Counted from the first letter of the stretch, positions 8,691 to 17,658 are shown. The stretch is 64,000 bases of DNA from Chitinophaga sp. CF418 (GCF_900142925.1 NZ_FRCN01000011.1:186001-250000); one strand, 5' to 3'. The notes: generated by a model not told the origin, from the sequence alone. Numbers and translations: made by a program.

Positions 8691-10016
8691 ATGAAGAATA
8701 TACTCTTGTTTGGCGCCGGCAAGTCGTCCACCAGCCTGATCGACTACCTGGTATCAAATGCTCCGCGGCAAAAATGGCATATCACTGTCGCGGACCAGGA
8801 TCTTGCACTTATTAAGTCAAAGACCGGCAAATCTTATTACGTTACCCCCGCCGTTATTGATATCCGGGACCAGGCCTCCAGGCAGAAACTGGTACAGGAA
8901 ACAGACCTCGTGATATCGCTGCTTCCTCCCTCACTGCATATTTTCGTTGCCAGGGACTGCCTTCAGTTCGGCAAAAACCTGCTGACCGCCTCCTACATCG
9001 ATCCAGAGATAAGACTCCTCGAAAAGGAAATAGAACAGGCAGGCTTGCTGTTCATGTACGAGATGGGTCTCGATCCAGGTATTGACCACATGAGCGCTAT
9101 GAAGCTCATTCATTCCATTGAAAAGAAAGGCGGACAGATCTCTGCATTCCGCTCTTACTGCGGCGGCCTGATCTCCCCTGAAAGCAATGATAACCCCTGG
9201 CAGTATAAGATCTCCTGGAATGCGCGCAATGTTGTGCTGGCAGGCAGCTCAGGTGCTATATACAGGGAGAAAGGTAAAGTGAAGGAGATTCCTTACCAGC
9301 AACTGTTCGATCAGCCTAAAACCATCCATATCCCCAGCCTGGGCAAACTTGCTTACTATCCCAACAGGGATTCCATGGGCTACATGGATGCCTATAAGCT
9401 GGAAGAGATCCCGACCTTCATGCGGGCAACCCTGCGCTACCCTGACTTCTGTGAGGGATGGAGCACACTCGTGAAACTAGGCCTGACCGATGACTCAAAA
9501 AAAATACAGACGAATGCCCTGACCTATTACGATTGGGCCAGTCAAAAGGTCGAAAAGGATCCGAAACAGAGCCATGAAGAGAACATTGCCAGTTACCTCG
9601 GTATCAGCGCCAAATCCAAAGTACTGCGACAACTGAAATTCCTGGGACTGCTGAACGGTGAAACCATCGGGCTCGGTGAACAGACCAATGCCTCCATCCT
9701 CCAGCATGTGGTAGAGGCCAAACTGGGCATGGAACCTGCTGATAAAGACATGATCGTGATGACGCACGAAATAGAATTCGAAAGAAGAGGCATGACCACA
9801 CGCCTGCATAGCTACATGATCACACAGGGAGAAGACAGCCTGCGTACCGCTATGGCCAAAACTGTAGGACTCCCCCTGGGTATAATGGCCAAGCTGCTGC
9901 TGCAGGAAAAGATCAGCCTCAAAGGATTACAGATCCCGATCATGCCGGATGTATATAATCCCGTTTTAAAAGAACTGGAAGAATACAATATCCGGTTTGA
10001 AGAAAGCTTTGAGTAA
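8691..10016 (+). CDS. Saccharopine dehydrogenase family protein
   Basis: 441 residues. A Rossmann nucleotide-binding start (NILLFGAGKSSTSLIDYL, with GAGKSS as the glycine-rich loop) is followed by the saccharopine dehydrogenase fold; YEMGLDPGIDHMSAMKLI and the fingerprint FRSYCGGLISPESNDNPW are typical of saccharopine reductase/dehydrogenase (LYS9 type, glutamate-forming). The family interconverts saccharopine with aminoadipate semialdehyde and glutamate using NAD(P). In a bacterium that makes lysine by the diaminopimelate route this would more likely serve lysine breakdown or related polyamine chemistry; no other lysine gene is adjacent, so the direction is uncertain. Confidence 0.85.
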   Translation: MKNILLFGAGKSSTSLIDYLVSNAPRQKWHITVADQDLALIKSKTGKSYYVTPAVIDIRDQASRQKLVQETDLVISLLPPSLHIFVARDCLQFGKNLLTASYIDPEIRLLEKEIEQAGLLFMYEMGLDPGIDHMSAMKLIHSIEKKGGQISAFRSYCGGLISPESNDNPWQYKISWNARNVVLAGSSGAIYREKGKVKEIPYQQLFDQPKTIHIPSLGKLAYYPNRDSMGYMDAYKLEEIPTFMRATLRYPDFCEGWSTLVKLGLTDDSKKIQTNALTYYDWASQKVEKDPKQSHEENIASYLGISAKSKVLRQLKFLGLLNGETIGLGEQTNASILQHVVEAKLGMEPADKDMIVMTHEIEFERRGMTTRLHSYMITQGEDSLRTAMAKTVGLPLGIMAKLLLQEKISLKGLQIPIMPDVYNPVLKELEEYNIRFEESFE

Positions 10017-10030
10017 AACTGCCTGATATA

Positions 10031-10076
10031 AACTGAAAGAGGCCATCCACTATAAGGTGAATGGCCTCTTTCAGTT
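10031..10076. terminator. Bidirectional terminator with 16-bp perfect stem
   Basis: AACTGAAAGAGGCCAT at 10031-10046 is exactly complementary to 10061-10076, with a 14-base loop. It separates the convergent saccharopine dehydrogenase and sirtuin genes. T-tracts are short. Confidence 0.75.
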
Positions 10077-10110
10077 TATACGTTCCCGAAGGCTATACGG
10101 AAAATGCTTT

Positions 10111-10797
10111 TTATAATTTCGCCAATGCCTCCTCCAGGTCCAGTATCCCTTCGGTTGCAGGCTTTTCTATCTTCACCAGTTTTTTCCGGTAAGCCATCTC
10201 CGGAATTTTTTTATCGACCACAAAAGCAGGCACATGTACCGGCAGATGATCTATAAGACCTGCGGCAGGATATACCGCCAGTGAGGTACCAATTACAACA
10301 AAGATATCAGCTGATAACACCAATGCAGTGGCATCCACGATCCTAGGTACATCTTCTCCAAACCATACGATGTCCGGACGCAGTTGTGCACCGTCCGGCC
10401 CTTTATCTCCCACGTTAATATCGCCTACGATCTCATAGCTGCGCGACTTGTCCCGCACACTACGCATTTTCAGTATCTCTCCATGCAAATGCAGTACCTT
10501 CTTCGATCCTGCACGCTCATGCAGATTATCAATATTCTGTGTGATGATATCTACATCGAATTTCTCCTGCAACCTGGCCAGCCCGAAGTGCGCCTCATTA
10601 GGCACTGCCGCCAGCACATCCTTGCGGCGCAAATTATAAAAATCGAGTACGAGCTGCGGATTTCTCTGCCATCCCTTCGGGCTCGCAACTTCCTGTACGT
10701 CATATCCTTCCCATAGACCATCACTGTCGCGAAACGTCCGCAGTCCACTCTCTGCACTGATACCCGCACCAGTTAAAACTACTAAACTAGGCTTCAT
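10111..10797 (-). CDS. cobB: Sirtuin-type NAD-dependent protein deacylase, zinc-less
   Basis: 228 residues. NAD-binding motifs are present: VVLTGAGISAESGLRTFRD at residue 6 on, TQNIDNLHERAG, and the catalytic His in HLHGEI. The Y-x-x-R pair (FYNLRR, about residues 53-58) marks class III sirtuins such as CobB and SIRT5, which remove succinyl or malonyl as well as acetyl groups from lysine. The four zinc-binding cysteines usual after the catalytic His are absent; the segment between HLHGEI and the RPDIVWFGE strand has no Cys at all. The C-terminal fold is otherwise complete (GTSLAVYPAAGL). Stands alone, convergent with its neighbour. Confidence 0.9.
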   Translation of the reverse strand: MKPSLVVLTGAGISAESGLRTFRDSDGLWEGYDVQEVASPKGWQRNPQLVLDFYNLRRKDVLAAVPNEAHFGLARLQEKFDVDIITQNIDNLHERAGSKKVLHLHGEILKMRSVRDKSRSYEIVGDINVGDKGPDGAQLRPDIVWFGEDVPRIVDATALVLSADIFVVIGTSLAVYPAAGLIDHLPVHVPAFVVDKKIPEMAYRKKLVKIEKPATEGILDLEEALAKL

Positions 10798-10878
10798 TTC
10801 TACAAGACATTTTTAAAATTTAAATATACGGGTTTTAACATTTACCGTAACTTTATCGCCTAGAATAAATAACAGCAA

Positions 10879-11736
10879 TTGAAGATTTTACAGACGCTTA
10901 CACTGTGCAGCGTGTTATTAGCGCATGTGAATGCCAACGCACAGTCAGACACCACCACCCTCCAATATACCGATAGCACAAAAACGAAGGAGGTACATAC
11001 ATTGACCGCAGCGGATACTACTATACGTTACCGCATAAACGGCGCTTACCTCGGAAGTATGTGGACAGACCTGAAATACACCGTATCCAGGCCTGCACAC
11101 TGGAATGGAAGAGATTTTACCAAACTCGGTATCGTTCTTGGTACTGCCGGTGGCTTGCTGGCGGTTGACTATGAAGTGAAGCAGTTCTTCCTCCGTAATC
11201 ATACCAACTTCTGGAATAGTGTGACCGGCCAGGTAGAACCTTTTGGAAACGCCTACTCTCCGTACCTGGTAGGCGGTATGTATGTAGCAGGCGTTATATC
11301 AAAAAACCGGCAGCTGGAACATACCTCACTGATGACGGCCAAGTCCTTACTCATTTCCACACTGATCTATACATTCACAAAGTCTGTGGTAAGACGCGGC
11401 AGGCCAACATACTATGATGACCCGCTGGTATTTAACGCGCCCTTCTCCATGGATAAATACCATACCTCCTTCCCTTCCGGCCATATGCTGACAGTGACTT
11501 CTGTGGCCACTGCCCTGGCAGAGGCTTATGGCGAGGAACATCCATGGGTGCCCTGGGTAGCTTATTCCATTGCGATCATGACAGGTACTACCCGCCTTTA
11601 CCAGGAAAGACACTGGAGCAGCGATGTATGGATGGGCGCATCTCTCGGTTACTTTGTAACCAAAGGCGTCTTCAAACATCATCGTCAGCTGGAACGTAAA
11701 AAAGCAATGGCAGCCTTAGCGGCCACCATGCCATAA
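10879..11736 (+). CDS. PAP2-superfamily membrane phosphatase
   Basis: 285 residues with a TTG start chosen because a signal-peptide-like sequence (KILQTLTLCSVLLAHVNANA) follows directly. All three phosphatidic-acid-phosphatase motifs are visible: K-x6-RP in KSVVRRGRP, PSGH in SFPSGHMLTV, and R-x5-H-x3-D in TRLYQERHWSSD. Such enzymes dephosphorylate lipid phosphates (for example undecaprenyl pyrophosphate or phosphatidate) or act as acid phosphatases on the periplasmic side. The substrate cannot be told from sequence. Its TAA stop abuts the stop of the convergent DUF4349 gene with no gap. Confidence 0.85.
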   Translation: MKILQTLTLCSVLLAHVNANAQSDTTTLQYTDSTKTKEVHTLTAADTTIRYRINGAYLGSMWTDLKYTVSRPAHWNGRDFTKLGIVLGTAGGLLAVDYEVKQFFLRNHTNFWNSVTGQVEPFGNAYSPYLVGGMYVAGVISKNRQLEHTSLMTAKSLLISTLIYTFTKSVVRRGRPTYYDDPLVFNAPFSMDKYHTSFPSGHMLTVTSVATALAEAYGEEHPWVPWVAYSIAIMTGTTRLYQERHWSSDVWMGASLGYFVTKGVFKHHRQLERKKAMAALAATMP

Positions 11737-12657
11737 TCACGCGCCAGCTTTTGTCAAACGGCGACGTTTTCTGTATCTGCGGATAATGATAAAGAGCGCA
11801 GTAGCCACTACCCATACAGGCCATAAGCCGGTGATTGAAATAAGCGCTGCCAGTACACTATTCCAGCCATCTTTAATGGAAAAGAAGATGCTGGAAAAGA
11901 AGCTCGGTCCCCGTGGTGTTGTATTAGAAAATGTCTGGAAAAAAGAGAGGTGGATAACGCTCATGGCTACATTGTGATCGATGTATTGCAAACGTCCCTG
12001 AGCTGCTTCCACTTCCTCCCGGATACTCTTCAGCTGCTCTTCCACTTTCAGAATATCTTCTACGGTCTTTGCCTGCTTCAGAATGTCGAGGTAACGCTGT
12101 TCCACCTCTTTCCTTGCCTTCATCCTGGCGGCGACATCCACATATTCTTCTGTAACATCCTTTGAAGTGATGTTCTTTACCAACAGGTTTTCCTCTGCAC
12201 CAACCAATGCATCCAGGCAGCTATCAAACTTTTCGGCCGGTACCCTGATCTCCAGCTCCGCTTCCCATGATACGTCTGAACGATGCTCTGCCTCACTGAT
12301 CACAGATCCTCCATTACGGGCCACAATGCCAATCAGTTCTTTATGGGCGTGCTTATAATCACGAACCGAATAACGGAGTGTGCCTTCTTTGATGATCTTT
12401 TGGGGTATGTCGGCATAATTCTCTGATGCTGCAGATGGTATTGGAGCCATCATCATTGATACAGGAGCAGCTGCATCCATTGCCTTGTATTCTGATATTT
12501 CATTATCAGACCGATAGCCTTCACTTTTTATGGCCAGCGACCGCTGAGCGGCAATGCTTCCGGGCTTTTTGCAGGCACTTAACATAAGTGCGGCAAACAA
12601 AAGCATACAGGGGAAAACAATTACAGTATTCATTAAAACAGAACATCTTCTTGTCAT
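11737..12657 (-). CDS. DUF4349 lipoprotein with coiled coil and membrane anchor
   Basis: 306 residues. The N-terminus has a lipoprotein signal (AALMLSACKKPG, lipobox LSAC). The DUF4349 domain covers about residues 88-285: LEIRVPAEKFDSCLDALV, then VTEEYVDVAARMKARKEV, a coiled coil (VEDILKVEEQLKSIREEVEA) and a final transmembrane helix (LAALISITGLWPVWVVATAL) followed by a basic tail. Function of the family is unknown; it is thought to sit at the envelope. The coiled coil suggests oligomerisation. Start at 12657 gives a long hydrophobic leader; a slightly later start is possible. Confidence 0.75.
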   Translation of the reverse strand: MTRRCSVLMNTVIVFPCMLLFAALMLSACKKPGSIAAQRSLAIKSEGYRSDNEISEYKAMDAAAPVSMMMAPIPSAASENYADIPQKIIKEGTLRYSVRDYKHAHKELIGIVARNGGSVISEAEHRSDVSWEAELEIRVPAEKFDSCLDALVGAEENLLVKNITSKDVTEEYVDVAARMKARKEVEQRYLDILKQAKTVEDILKVEEQLKSIREEVEAAQGRLQYIDHNVAMSVIHLSFFQTFSNTTPRGPSFFSSIFFSIKDGWNSVLAALISITGLWPVWVVATALFIIIRRYRKRRRLTKAGA

Positions 12658-12721
12658 AGGAATTTATTTTTAGGATAAATACTATAACAGGAAGATGCCG
12701 CAGGAACTAAAATTCCATAAA

Positions 12722-13132
12722 CTATTTCATATCACCCATCTCCAGGATGGTCTCAAATTCGCCTGCAGTCACTGCACAAACTGAGAGACGTCCCTGGCGG
12801 ATAAGGGAAAGATTTTCCAGTCTTTTTTCAGCTTTCATCTGCGCCAGCGTTACCGGTGTTTTGAATGGCTTTACCGGCTGCAGATCTACCACTACCCAGT
12901 TAGGATCCGGTGTGGTCGGGTCCTGATAGTGTTCTTTCGCTACTTTTGCAATACCTACTACGGCCAGGCCCTCATTACTGTGATAGAACAATACCTGGTC
13001 TCCCTTTTTCATACCTTTCAGGTTATTGCGCGCCTGGTAATTGCGCACGCCGTCCCAGAAGGTTTTCCCGTCTTTTACAAATTGGTCCCACGAGTACTTA
13101 AAAGGTTCTGATTTTACAAGCCAGTAGTTCAT
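12722..13132 (-). CDS. EVE domain protein
   Basis: 136 residues that consist of a single EVE domain (PUA-like fold): MNYWLVKSEPFKYSWDQF at the start, WDGVRNYQARNNLK, and DQVLFYHSNEGLAVVGIAKV. EVE/PUA-like proteins bind modified bases in DNA or RNA; the eukaryotic relative is thymocyte nuclear protein 1. The job of the bacterial stand-alone form is not settled; links to modified-DNA restriction are known for fused EVE domains, but no nuclease is present here. It follows the LutA-like gene by 31 bases on the same strand and is probably co-transcribed with it. Confidence 0.85.
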   Translation of the reverse strand: MNYWLVKSEPFKYSWDQFVKDGKTFWDGVRNYQARNNLKGMKKGDQVLFYHSNEGLAVVGIAKVAKEHYQDPTTPDPNWVVVDLQPVKPFKTPVTLAQMKAEKRLENLSLIRQGRLSVCAVTAGEFETILEMGDMK

Positions 13133-13163
13133 TCTCTAATAATTTAAATTCGTCTTTTGCCGC

Positions 13164-13883
13164 TTACCAGCCACTGGCCAGTACATCGGCAATATGCATC
13201 GTTTTAATATTCAGTTCGTGTTTCCTGATATAACCATCCAGGTGCATCAGGCAGGAAAGATCTGTAGAGATCAGGTAATCTGCACCGCTGGCCACCGCAT
13301 TGTTCACCTTCTGTTCTCCCATACCGATAGAGATAGGCTCGAACTTCACAGAGAATGTTCCACCGAAGCCGCAGCATACCTCACAATCATTCATTTCCTG
13401 CAGCTCCAGCCCTTTCACTTTTGAAAGCAGGCTGCGTGGGCCTTCCTTGATGCCACATTCGCGTAAAGCCCCGCAGGCATCATGATAAGTAGCCACACCA
13501 TTAAGCGTTGCGCCAATATCTGTTACATGCAGTACGTCTGTCAGGAATTCGGTGAATTCATACATCTGCCTGCGCAACATCTTTACATCATTGTGTGCAG
13601 CGGAATTGTCGAACAGTTTGCCGTAGTAATTACGTACAAATCCTGTGCAGGAGCCACTGGGCGCCACTATATAATCGACAGTATGAAAGTCTTTGATGAA
13701 TTTATTGGCAACGGAACGGGCTTCATCCCAATATCCTGCGTTAAAAGCAGGTTGTCCGCAGCAGGTCTGGTTGGGATTATACTTAACGTTACATCCCAGC
13801 TTTTCCAGCACTTTCACCATATTGAAGCCTGTTTCCGGGAACAGCTGATCTACGAAGCATGGAATAAAAAGCTGTACGTTCAT
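13164..13883 (-). CDS. (Fe-S)-binding protein, LutA/YkgE-like
   Basis: 239 residues with two cysteine-rich CCG domains: TCCGQPAFNAGYWDEAR (about residues 41-57) and the second in CEVCCGFGGTFSVKF (about 170-184), plus the DACG cysteine in YHDACGALRECG. These bind iron-sulfur or heterodisulfide-type centres. LutA is one of three proteins (LutABC) that oxidise L-lactate to pyruvate. Neither LutB nor LutC lies next to it here: upstream is ribH, downstream the EVE gene. It may partner with subunits coded elsewhere, or be a related glycolate/lactate oxidase subunit. Confidence 0.8.
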   Translation of the reverse strand: MNVQLFIPCFVDQLFPETGFNMVKVLEKLGCNVKYNPNQTCCGQPAFNAGYWDEARSVANKFIKDFHTVDYIVAPSGSCTGFVRNYYGKLFDNSAAHNDVKMLRRQMYEFTEFLTDVLHVTDIGATLNGVATYHDACGALRECGIKEGPRSLLSKVKGLELQEMNDCEVCCGFGGTFSVKFEPISIGMGEQKVNNAVASGADYLISTDLSCLMHLDGYIRKHELNIKTMHIADVLASGW

Positions 13884-14009
13884 TGAGTTAGTCTTTAGTG
13901 ATAAACCGCAGTTTTGGTAGCTGCTGGTAACAGGAATAAAGTATACCGGCCTGAAACTGTAGCGATAATGAACATCACACGTAACTAATATGGGGCTTAG
14001 CAGCTATGC

Positions 14010-14501
14010 TTACAATTGACGCATCATAGATATCATTTTCAGTGCGGTGATAGCGGCTTCCTCCCCTTTGTGCCCATGTATGCCCCCCAGTCTTTCTTCC
14101 GCCTGCTGCATATTGTCGACAGTCAGGATACCGAAGATAACGGGTACCGGTAATTCCAGGTTCAATTGCATGATACCTTCCGTTACACCTTTACAAACAT
14201 AGTCAAAATGCGGGGTTTCTCCTCTTATCACGCATCCGAAAGCAATAATAGCGCCAGGTTGTTTGGATGTACCCTGTGTACGGTGCCAGTACTGTTTGCA
14301 GGCAAAGGGGAGTTCAAATGCGCCCGGTACAACTACTTTTGAGACCTTGGATACGTTGTATTGCGCCAGCGCCCGGTCGCAACCTGCTACCAGTTCGTTG
14401 ATCACCGTATCATTCCATTCGGTATATACTATAACAACACTGGCATCCTCTAGATTGAGAATGCCAGCATCGTTCAATAAGCTTTGATTATGTATTGACA
14501 T
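14010..14501 (-). CDS. ribH: 6,7-dimethyl-8-ribityllumazine synthase
   Basis: 163 residues. Motifs fit lumazine synthase: VVPGAFELPFACKQ (substrate pocket), AFGCVIRGETPHFDYVCKGV with the catalytic His in this stretch, and VPVIFGILTVDNMQQAEER with the Thr/Asn contacts. It joins the ribityl-amino-uracil with dihydroxybutanone phosphate in the penultimate step of riboflavin synthesis, usually as an icosahedral 60-mer. It follows the TPR membrane protein gene by 19 bases on the same strand, so the two are probably one transcript. Other rib genes are not in the window. Confidence 0.95.
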   Translation of the reverse strand: MSIHNQSLLNDAGILNLEDASVVIVYTEWNDTVINELVAGCDRALAQYNVSKVSKVVVPGAFELPFACKQYWHRTQGTSKQPGAIIAFGCVIRGETPHFDYVCKGVTEGIMQLNLELPVPVIFGILTVDNMQQAEERLGGIHGHKGEEAAITALKMISMMRQL

Positions 14502-14520
14502 GACCAGATTAAAATATCAA

Positions 14521-15225
14521 TTAATTCCTCACCTCACCCAGGCGCGCCAGGTATTTGTCCATTTCGCGGCCTTCAGCGGTCTGAGGATATTTTTCGCGGA
14601 TTTCTTTGTAAACAGCAATGGCGTCAGCAGGTTTGTTTGCTTTTTCCAGTGCCAGACCAGCGCGGAACAGGAAAGTAGGTGCAGTCAGCTCATTGTTGCT
14701 GTGATGACCTGCTTTCTTGTAATATTCAATACCTTCTTCAGTTTTGCCCAGTTCCATGTAAGCATCACCAGCTAAACCGTAGGCCATAGCCTGTACGATC
14801 TGGTCGCCGCTGCTGTAACTGCTCAGCAGGTCTGCACCTTTCTGGAATTCACCCAGTTTTACGTAGCATACGCCTGCATAATATTTTGCTAACTGACCTG
14901 TTTTGGTGCTGCCGTATTTATCAATTACCTGCAGGAATCCGTAATAGTTACCGTCTCCATTTAATGCAACACGGAAAGAATCCTTTTCGAAATACTGCTG
15001 TGCATGGAATACCATGTCCTGCGCTTTCTTTTCGTTAGGACCTTTGATGAATCTGTTGTAGGCAAAAGAACCGCCCACTACCACTACTATTACGAGCAGG
15101 GCTATGATAATGCTGTTTTTATTCTTGTTAAAGAACGCCTCCGCCTTGTGGATAGAGTCTTCCAGTTGGAATTCCTTTGACACGGAAGTATTTTCAGCTG
15201 CGGTCTTATTTTTTGTCTCGGTCAT
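14521..15225 (-). CDS. Membrane-anchored TPR protein (YfgM-like)
   Basis: 234 residues: a polar N-terminus, one transmembrane helix (SIIIALLVIVVVVGGSFAY, about residues 39-57), then TPR-like repeats facing the periplasm (AKYYAGVCYVKLGEFQKGAD and similar). The layout matches YfgM/ancillary SecYEG translocon proteins, but that identity is inferred from architecture only. Placed upstream of ribH in the same direction. The promoter box at 15291-15298 directly abuts the T-tract of the pdhA terminator. Confidence 0.75.
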   Translation of the reverse strand: MTETKNKTAAENTSVSKEFQLEDSIHKAEAFFNKNKNSIIIALLVIVVVVGGSFAYNRFIKGPNEKKAQDMVFHAQQYFEKDSFRVALNGDGNYYGFLQVIDKYGSTKTGQLAKYYAGVCYVKLGEFQKGADLLSSYSSGDQIVQAMAYGLAGDAYMELGKTEEGIEYYKKAGHHSNNELTAPTFLFRAGLALEKANKPADAIAVYKEIREKYPQTAEGREMDKYLARLGEVRN

Positions 15226-15290
15226 TGTAAATGTGATCGTTAAATTGTTATTTCTTATTACGGTACAGGTACGGCTGTGTAAAATTCCCG

Positions 15291-15298
15291 CAAATATA
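15291..15298 (-). promoter_or_regulatory. -7 box for the TPR-ribH unit
   Basis: CAAATATA (TATATTTG on the minus strand), 66 bases upstream of the TPR gene start and immediately beyond the pdhA terminator T-tract. Confidence 0.5.
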
Positions 15299-15353
15299 AA
15301 AAAGGTTAGCGAATCTACCCGTTTATATTAAACAGCCGGGATCGCTAACCTTT
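15299..15353 (-). terminator. pdhA terminator
   Basis: AAAGGTTAGCGA at 15301-15312 pairs exactly with TCGCTAACCTTT at 15342-15353; on the minus strand the stem is followed by a T-rich run. It lies 10 bases after the pdhA stop. Confidence 0.8.
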
Positions 15354-15363
15354 CACATATTAT

Positions 15364-16374
15364 TTAGTCAACAATGAATGGGTAATCCTGTTGAACATAT
15401 ACGTCTTTCAGCAGCTCATCATCTGAAGGCCATGGAGACTCTTCTGCGAACTGTACGCAATGTTCCACTTCTTGTTTTACCTTTTCGTTGATAGCTTCGA
15501 TTTCCGCTTCCGTAGCCCATTTGTTCTTCTGGATAGTAGCCAGTACCTGGTTGATAGGATCTTTCTCCTTATACTCTTCTACTTCCTCTTTGGTACGGTA
15601 TTTAGCCGGATCGCTCATGGAGTGACCACGGTAACGGTAAGTCTTGATTTCCAGCAAGGTAGGACCTTCACCGGCACGTGCACGTTTTACGGCTCTTTCA
15701 ACGCCTTCGTGTACAGCTTCAGCGCTCATACCATCGATAGTGGCGCTAGGCATATCGTAGGCGTTCGCTAACTTATAGATATCCAGTACGTTGGAAGTAC
15801 GTTCTACTGAAGTACCCATCGCGTACATGTTGTTTTCGCAAATGAATATTACCGGCAGTTTCCACAGCATGGCCATGTTGAAGGTCTCATGCAGCATACC
15901 CTGACGGGCAGCACCATCACCGAAGAAGCAAAGCGCTACGCTGTCAGTGCCCTTGTACTGCTCAGCAAAAGCCAATCCAGCACCGGTACCGATCTGTGCA
16001 CCCACGATACCATGACCACCATAAAAACCTTTATCCGGAGCAAAGAAGTGCATACTACCACCTTTACCCTTGGAACAACCTGTAGCTTTACCATACAGTT
16101 CAGCCATACACTCATCAGCAGTCATTCCTTTTGCTATAGCCAGCGCGTGGTCGCGGTAGGCAGTGATGAACTTGTCGTCCGGTTTAGTCGCAGACATCGC
16201 ACCTGCGGCAATTGCTTCCTGTCCTATGTACAGGTGACAAAAACCACGAATCTTCTGCATCCCATACAATTGGCCGGCTTTTTCTTCAAAGCGGCGCAGC
16301 AAGAGCATCAATTCATACCAGTACAAATATGTCTCTTTGGTGAATTTCGTCTTTACGTCTGTTTTTGTAGCCAC
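15364..16374 (-). CDS. pdhA: Pyruvate dehydrogenase E1 component, alpha subunit
   Basis: 336 residues. The thiamine-diphosphate motif is in FFGDGAARQGMLHETFNMA (GDG-x~25-N, ending at ICENNMYAMGT); YRDHALAIAKGM and KGKGGSMHFF are the cofactor and phospho-loop regions; the end is RYRGHSMSDPAKYRTKEEV. It decarboxylates pyruvate and loads the acetyl group on the lipoyl E2. The beta subunit and E2 are not adjacent, which is usual in this phylum where pdhA and pdhB are often separated. Divergent from recF; ends at a strong terminator. Confidence 0.95.
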   Translation of the reverse strand: MATKTDVKTKFTKETYLYWYELMLLLRRFEEKAGQLYGMQKIRGFCHLYIGQEAIAAGAMSATKPDDKFITAYRDHALAIAKGMTADECMAELYGKATGCSKGKGGSMHFFAPDKGFYGGHGIVGAQIGTGAGLAFAEQYKGTDSVALCFFGDGAARQGMLHETFNMAMLWKLPVIFICENNMYAMGTSVERTSNVLDIYKLANAYDMPSATIDGMSAEAVHEGVERAVKRARAGEGPTLLEIKTYRYRGHSMSDPAKYRTKEEVEEYKEKDPINQVLATIQKNKWATEAEIEAINEKVKQEVEHCVQFAEESPWPSDDELLKDVYVQQDYPFIVD

Positions 16375-16392
16375 TGTTTCTTAATTTGTCCG

Positions 16393-16400
16393 CAAATATA
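16393..16400 (-). promoter_or_regulatory. -7 box for pdhA
   Basis: CAAATATA (TATATTTG on the minus strand), 18 bases before the pdhA ATG. Confidence 0.5.
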
Positions 16401-16556
16401 ACAGGAAAATCCTAAAAACTAAATACTTTGCAACTTTGCAGCAACTTGTCCGCAAATAGTGGGGTTTCGGGAAGGCCTGATTACCAGTCTTTCCGCGTAC
16501 ACCGGCAGGTTACGATAAATATATTTTTAATTCATAACTGATAATCAGAAAGTTAA

Positions 16557-17636
16557 TTGCTGTCGCTCAGAAAGATATCACTTGTTCAGTTTAAAAATTA
16601 CTCCGGGAAAAGTTTCACCTTCAACAAGCGCATCATCGGCATTACCGGTCGCAACGGCTCCGGTAAGACCAACCTGCTCGATGCTATATATTATATATGC
16701 TTCACCAAAAGCTACTTTACCAGCAGCGAAGCACAGAACACCCAGTACCATACCAATGGCTTCCGCCTGGAAGCCCTCCTCGACAGGGACGGCCAGGAAG
16801 GAAAGATCGTCTGTACCCTCAAAGACGGCAAAAAGGAAATTGCCCTCAACGATGAGCCTTACGAACGTTTCTCCCGCCATATCGGTCAGTTCCCTGCTGT
16901 TATGATCGCACCCGACGATGCGGAGATCATTCTTGGTGGCAGTGAAGAACGCCGTAAATGGCTGGATGCCCTGCTCTGCCAGTTGCATCCCGGCTACCTC
17001 GATCATCTCATTACCTACCAGAAAATATTACAGCAGAAAAACAGCCTGCTGAAAACCATCGCTACCCAGGGAGGTAACCAGGACGCCCTCCTGGATGTAT
17101 TTGATGAACAACTCGTGCATCACGGCACTCCCGTCTTCGAATGGAGACGCGCCTTCCTCCCGGGATTTATCAAACAGGTGCAGGAACTATATGATTACCT
17201 GGCCGGTAAACATGAAATTGTCAATATACAATATCAATCCGGTCTGCATGAACAGACCTTCACTGAACTGCTGGCTGCCAACCGGTATAAGGATATGATG
17301 ATGCAAAGAACTACCGGCGGCATACACCGGGATGACCTTCAGTTCCTGCTGGACGATCATGCCATGAAAACAAGCGCCTCACAGGGACAACGTAAAAGTT
17401 TTCTCTTTGCATTGAAACTAGCACAGTTTGAAGTCATTAAAGAACATAAAAAATTTCCTCCGCTCCTCCTGCTCGATGATGTCTTTGAAAAATTGGACCA
17501 GGAAAGAGTGAGTAGACTGATAAAACTAGTGAGTAGTCAGGCATACGGCCAGGTCTTTATTACCGATACGCATGCAACAAGAATACGCGAAGCGTTCAAA
17601 GAAAATGAAGAGAGTTTTCAGTTAGTAGAGATGTAG
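16557..17636 (+). CDS. recF: DNA replication and repair protein RecF
   Basis: 359 residues with a TTG start giving LSLRKISLVQFKNYSGKSF, the usual RecF beginning; no ATG is available nearby. Walker A is GRNGSGKTNLLDAIYY (about residues 32-47), the signature region is SASQGQRKSFLFALKLAQ, and Walker B is LLLLDDVFEKLD. RecF is an SMC-like ATPase that helps load RecA on gapped DNA with RecO and RecR. It is followed 26 bases later by a DUF721 gene, a common pairing in Bacteroidetes. Confidence 0.95.
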   Translation: MLSLRKISLVQFKNYSGKSFTFNKRIIGITGRNGSGKTNLLDAIYYICFTKSYFTSSEAQNTQYHTNGFRLEALLDRDGQEGKIVCTLKDGKKEIALNDEPYERFSRHIGQFPAVMIAPDDAEIILGGSEERRKWLDALLCQLHPGYLDHLITYQKILQQKNSLLKTIATQGGNQDALLDVFDEQLVHHGTPVFEWRRAFLPGFIKQVQELYDYLAGKHEIVNIQYQSGLHEQTFTELLAANRYKDMMMQRTTGGIHRDDLQFLLDDHAMKTSASQGQRKSFLFALKLAQFEVIKEHKKFPPLLLLDDVFEKLDQERVSRLIKLVSSQAYGQVFITDTHATRIREAFKENEESFQLVEM

Positions 17637-17650
17637 TAAGACGAAATGCT

Positions 17651-17658
17651 TATCTTTG
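17651..17658 (+). promoter_or_regulatory. -7 box just before the DUF721 gene
   Basis: TATCTTTG matches TAnnTTTG and ends four bases before the ATG at 17663, so a transcript from it would be nearly or fully leaderless. Confidence 0.4.
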
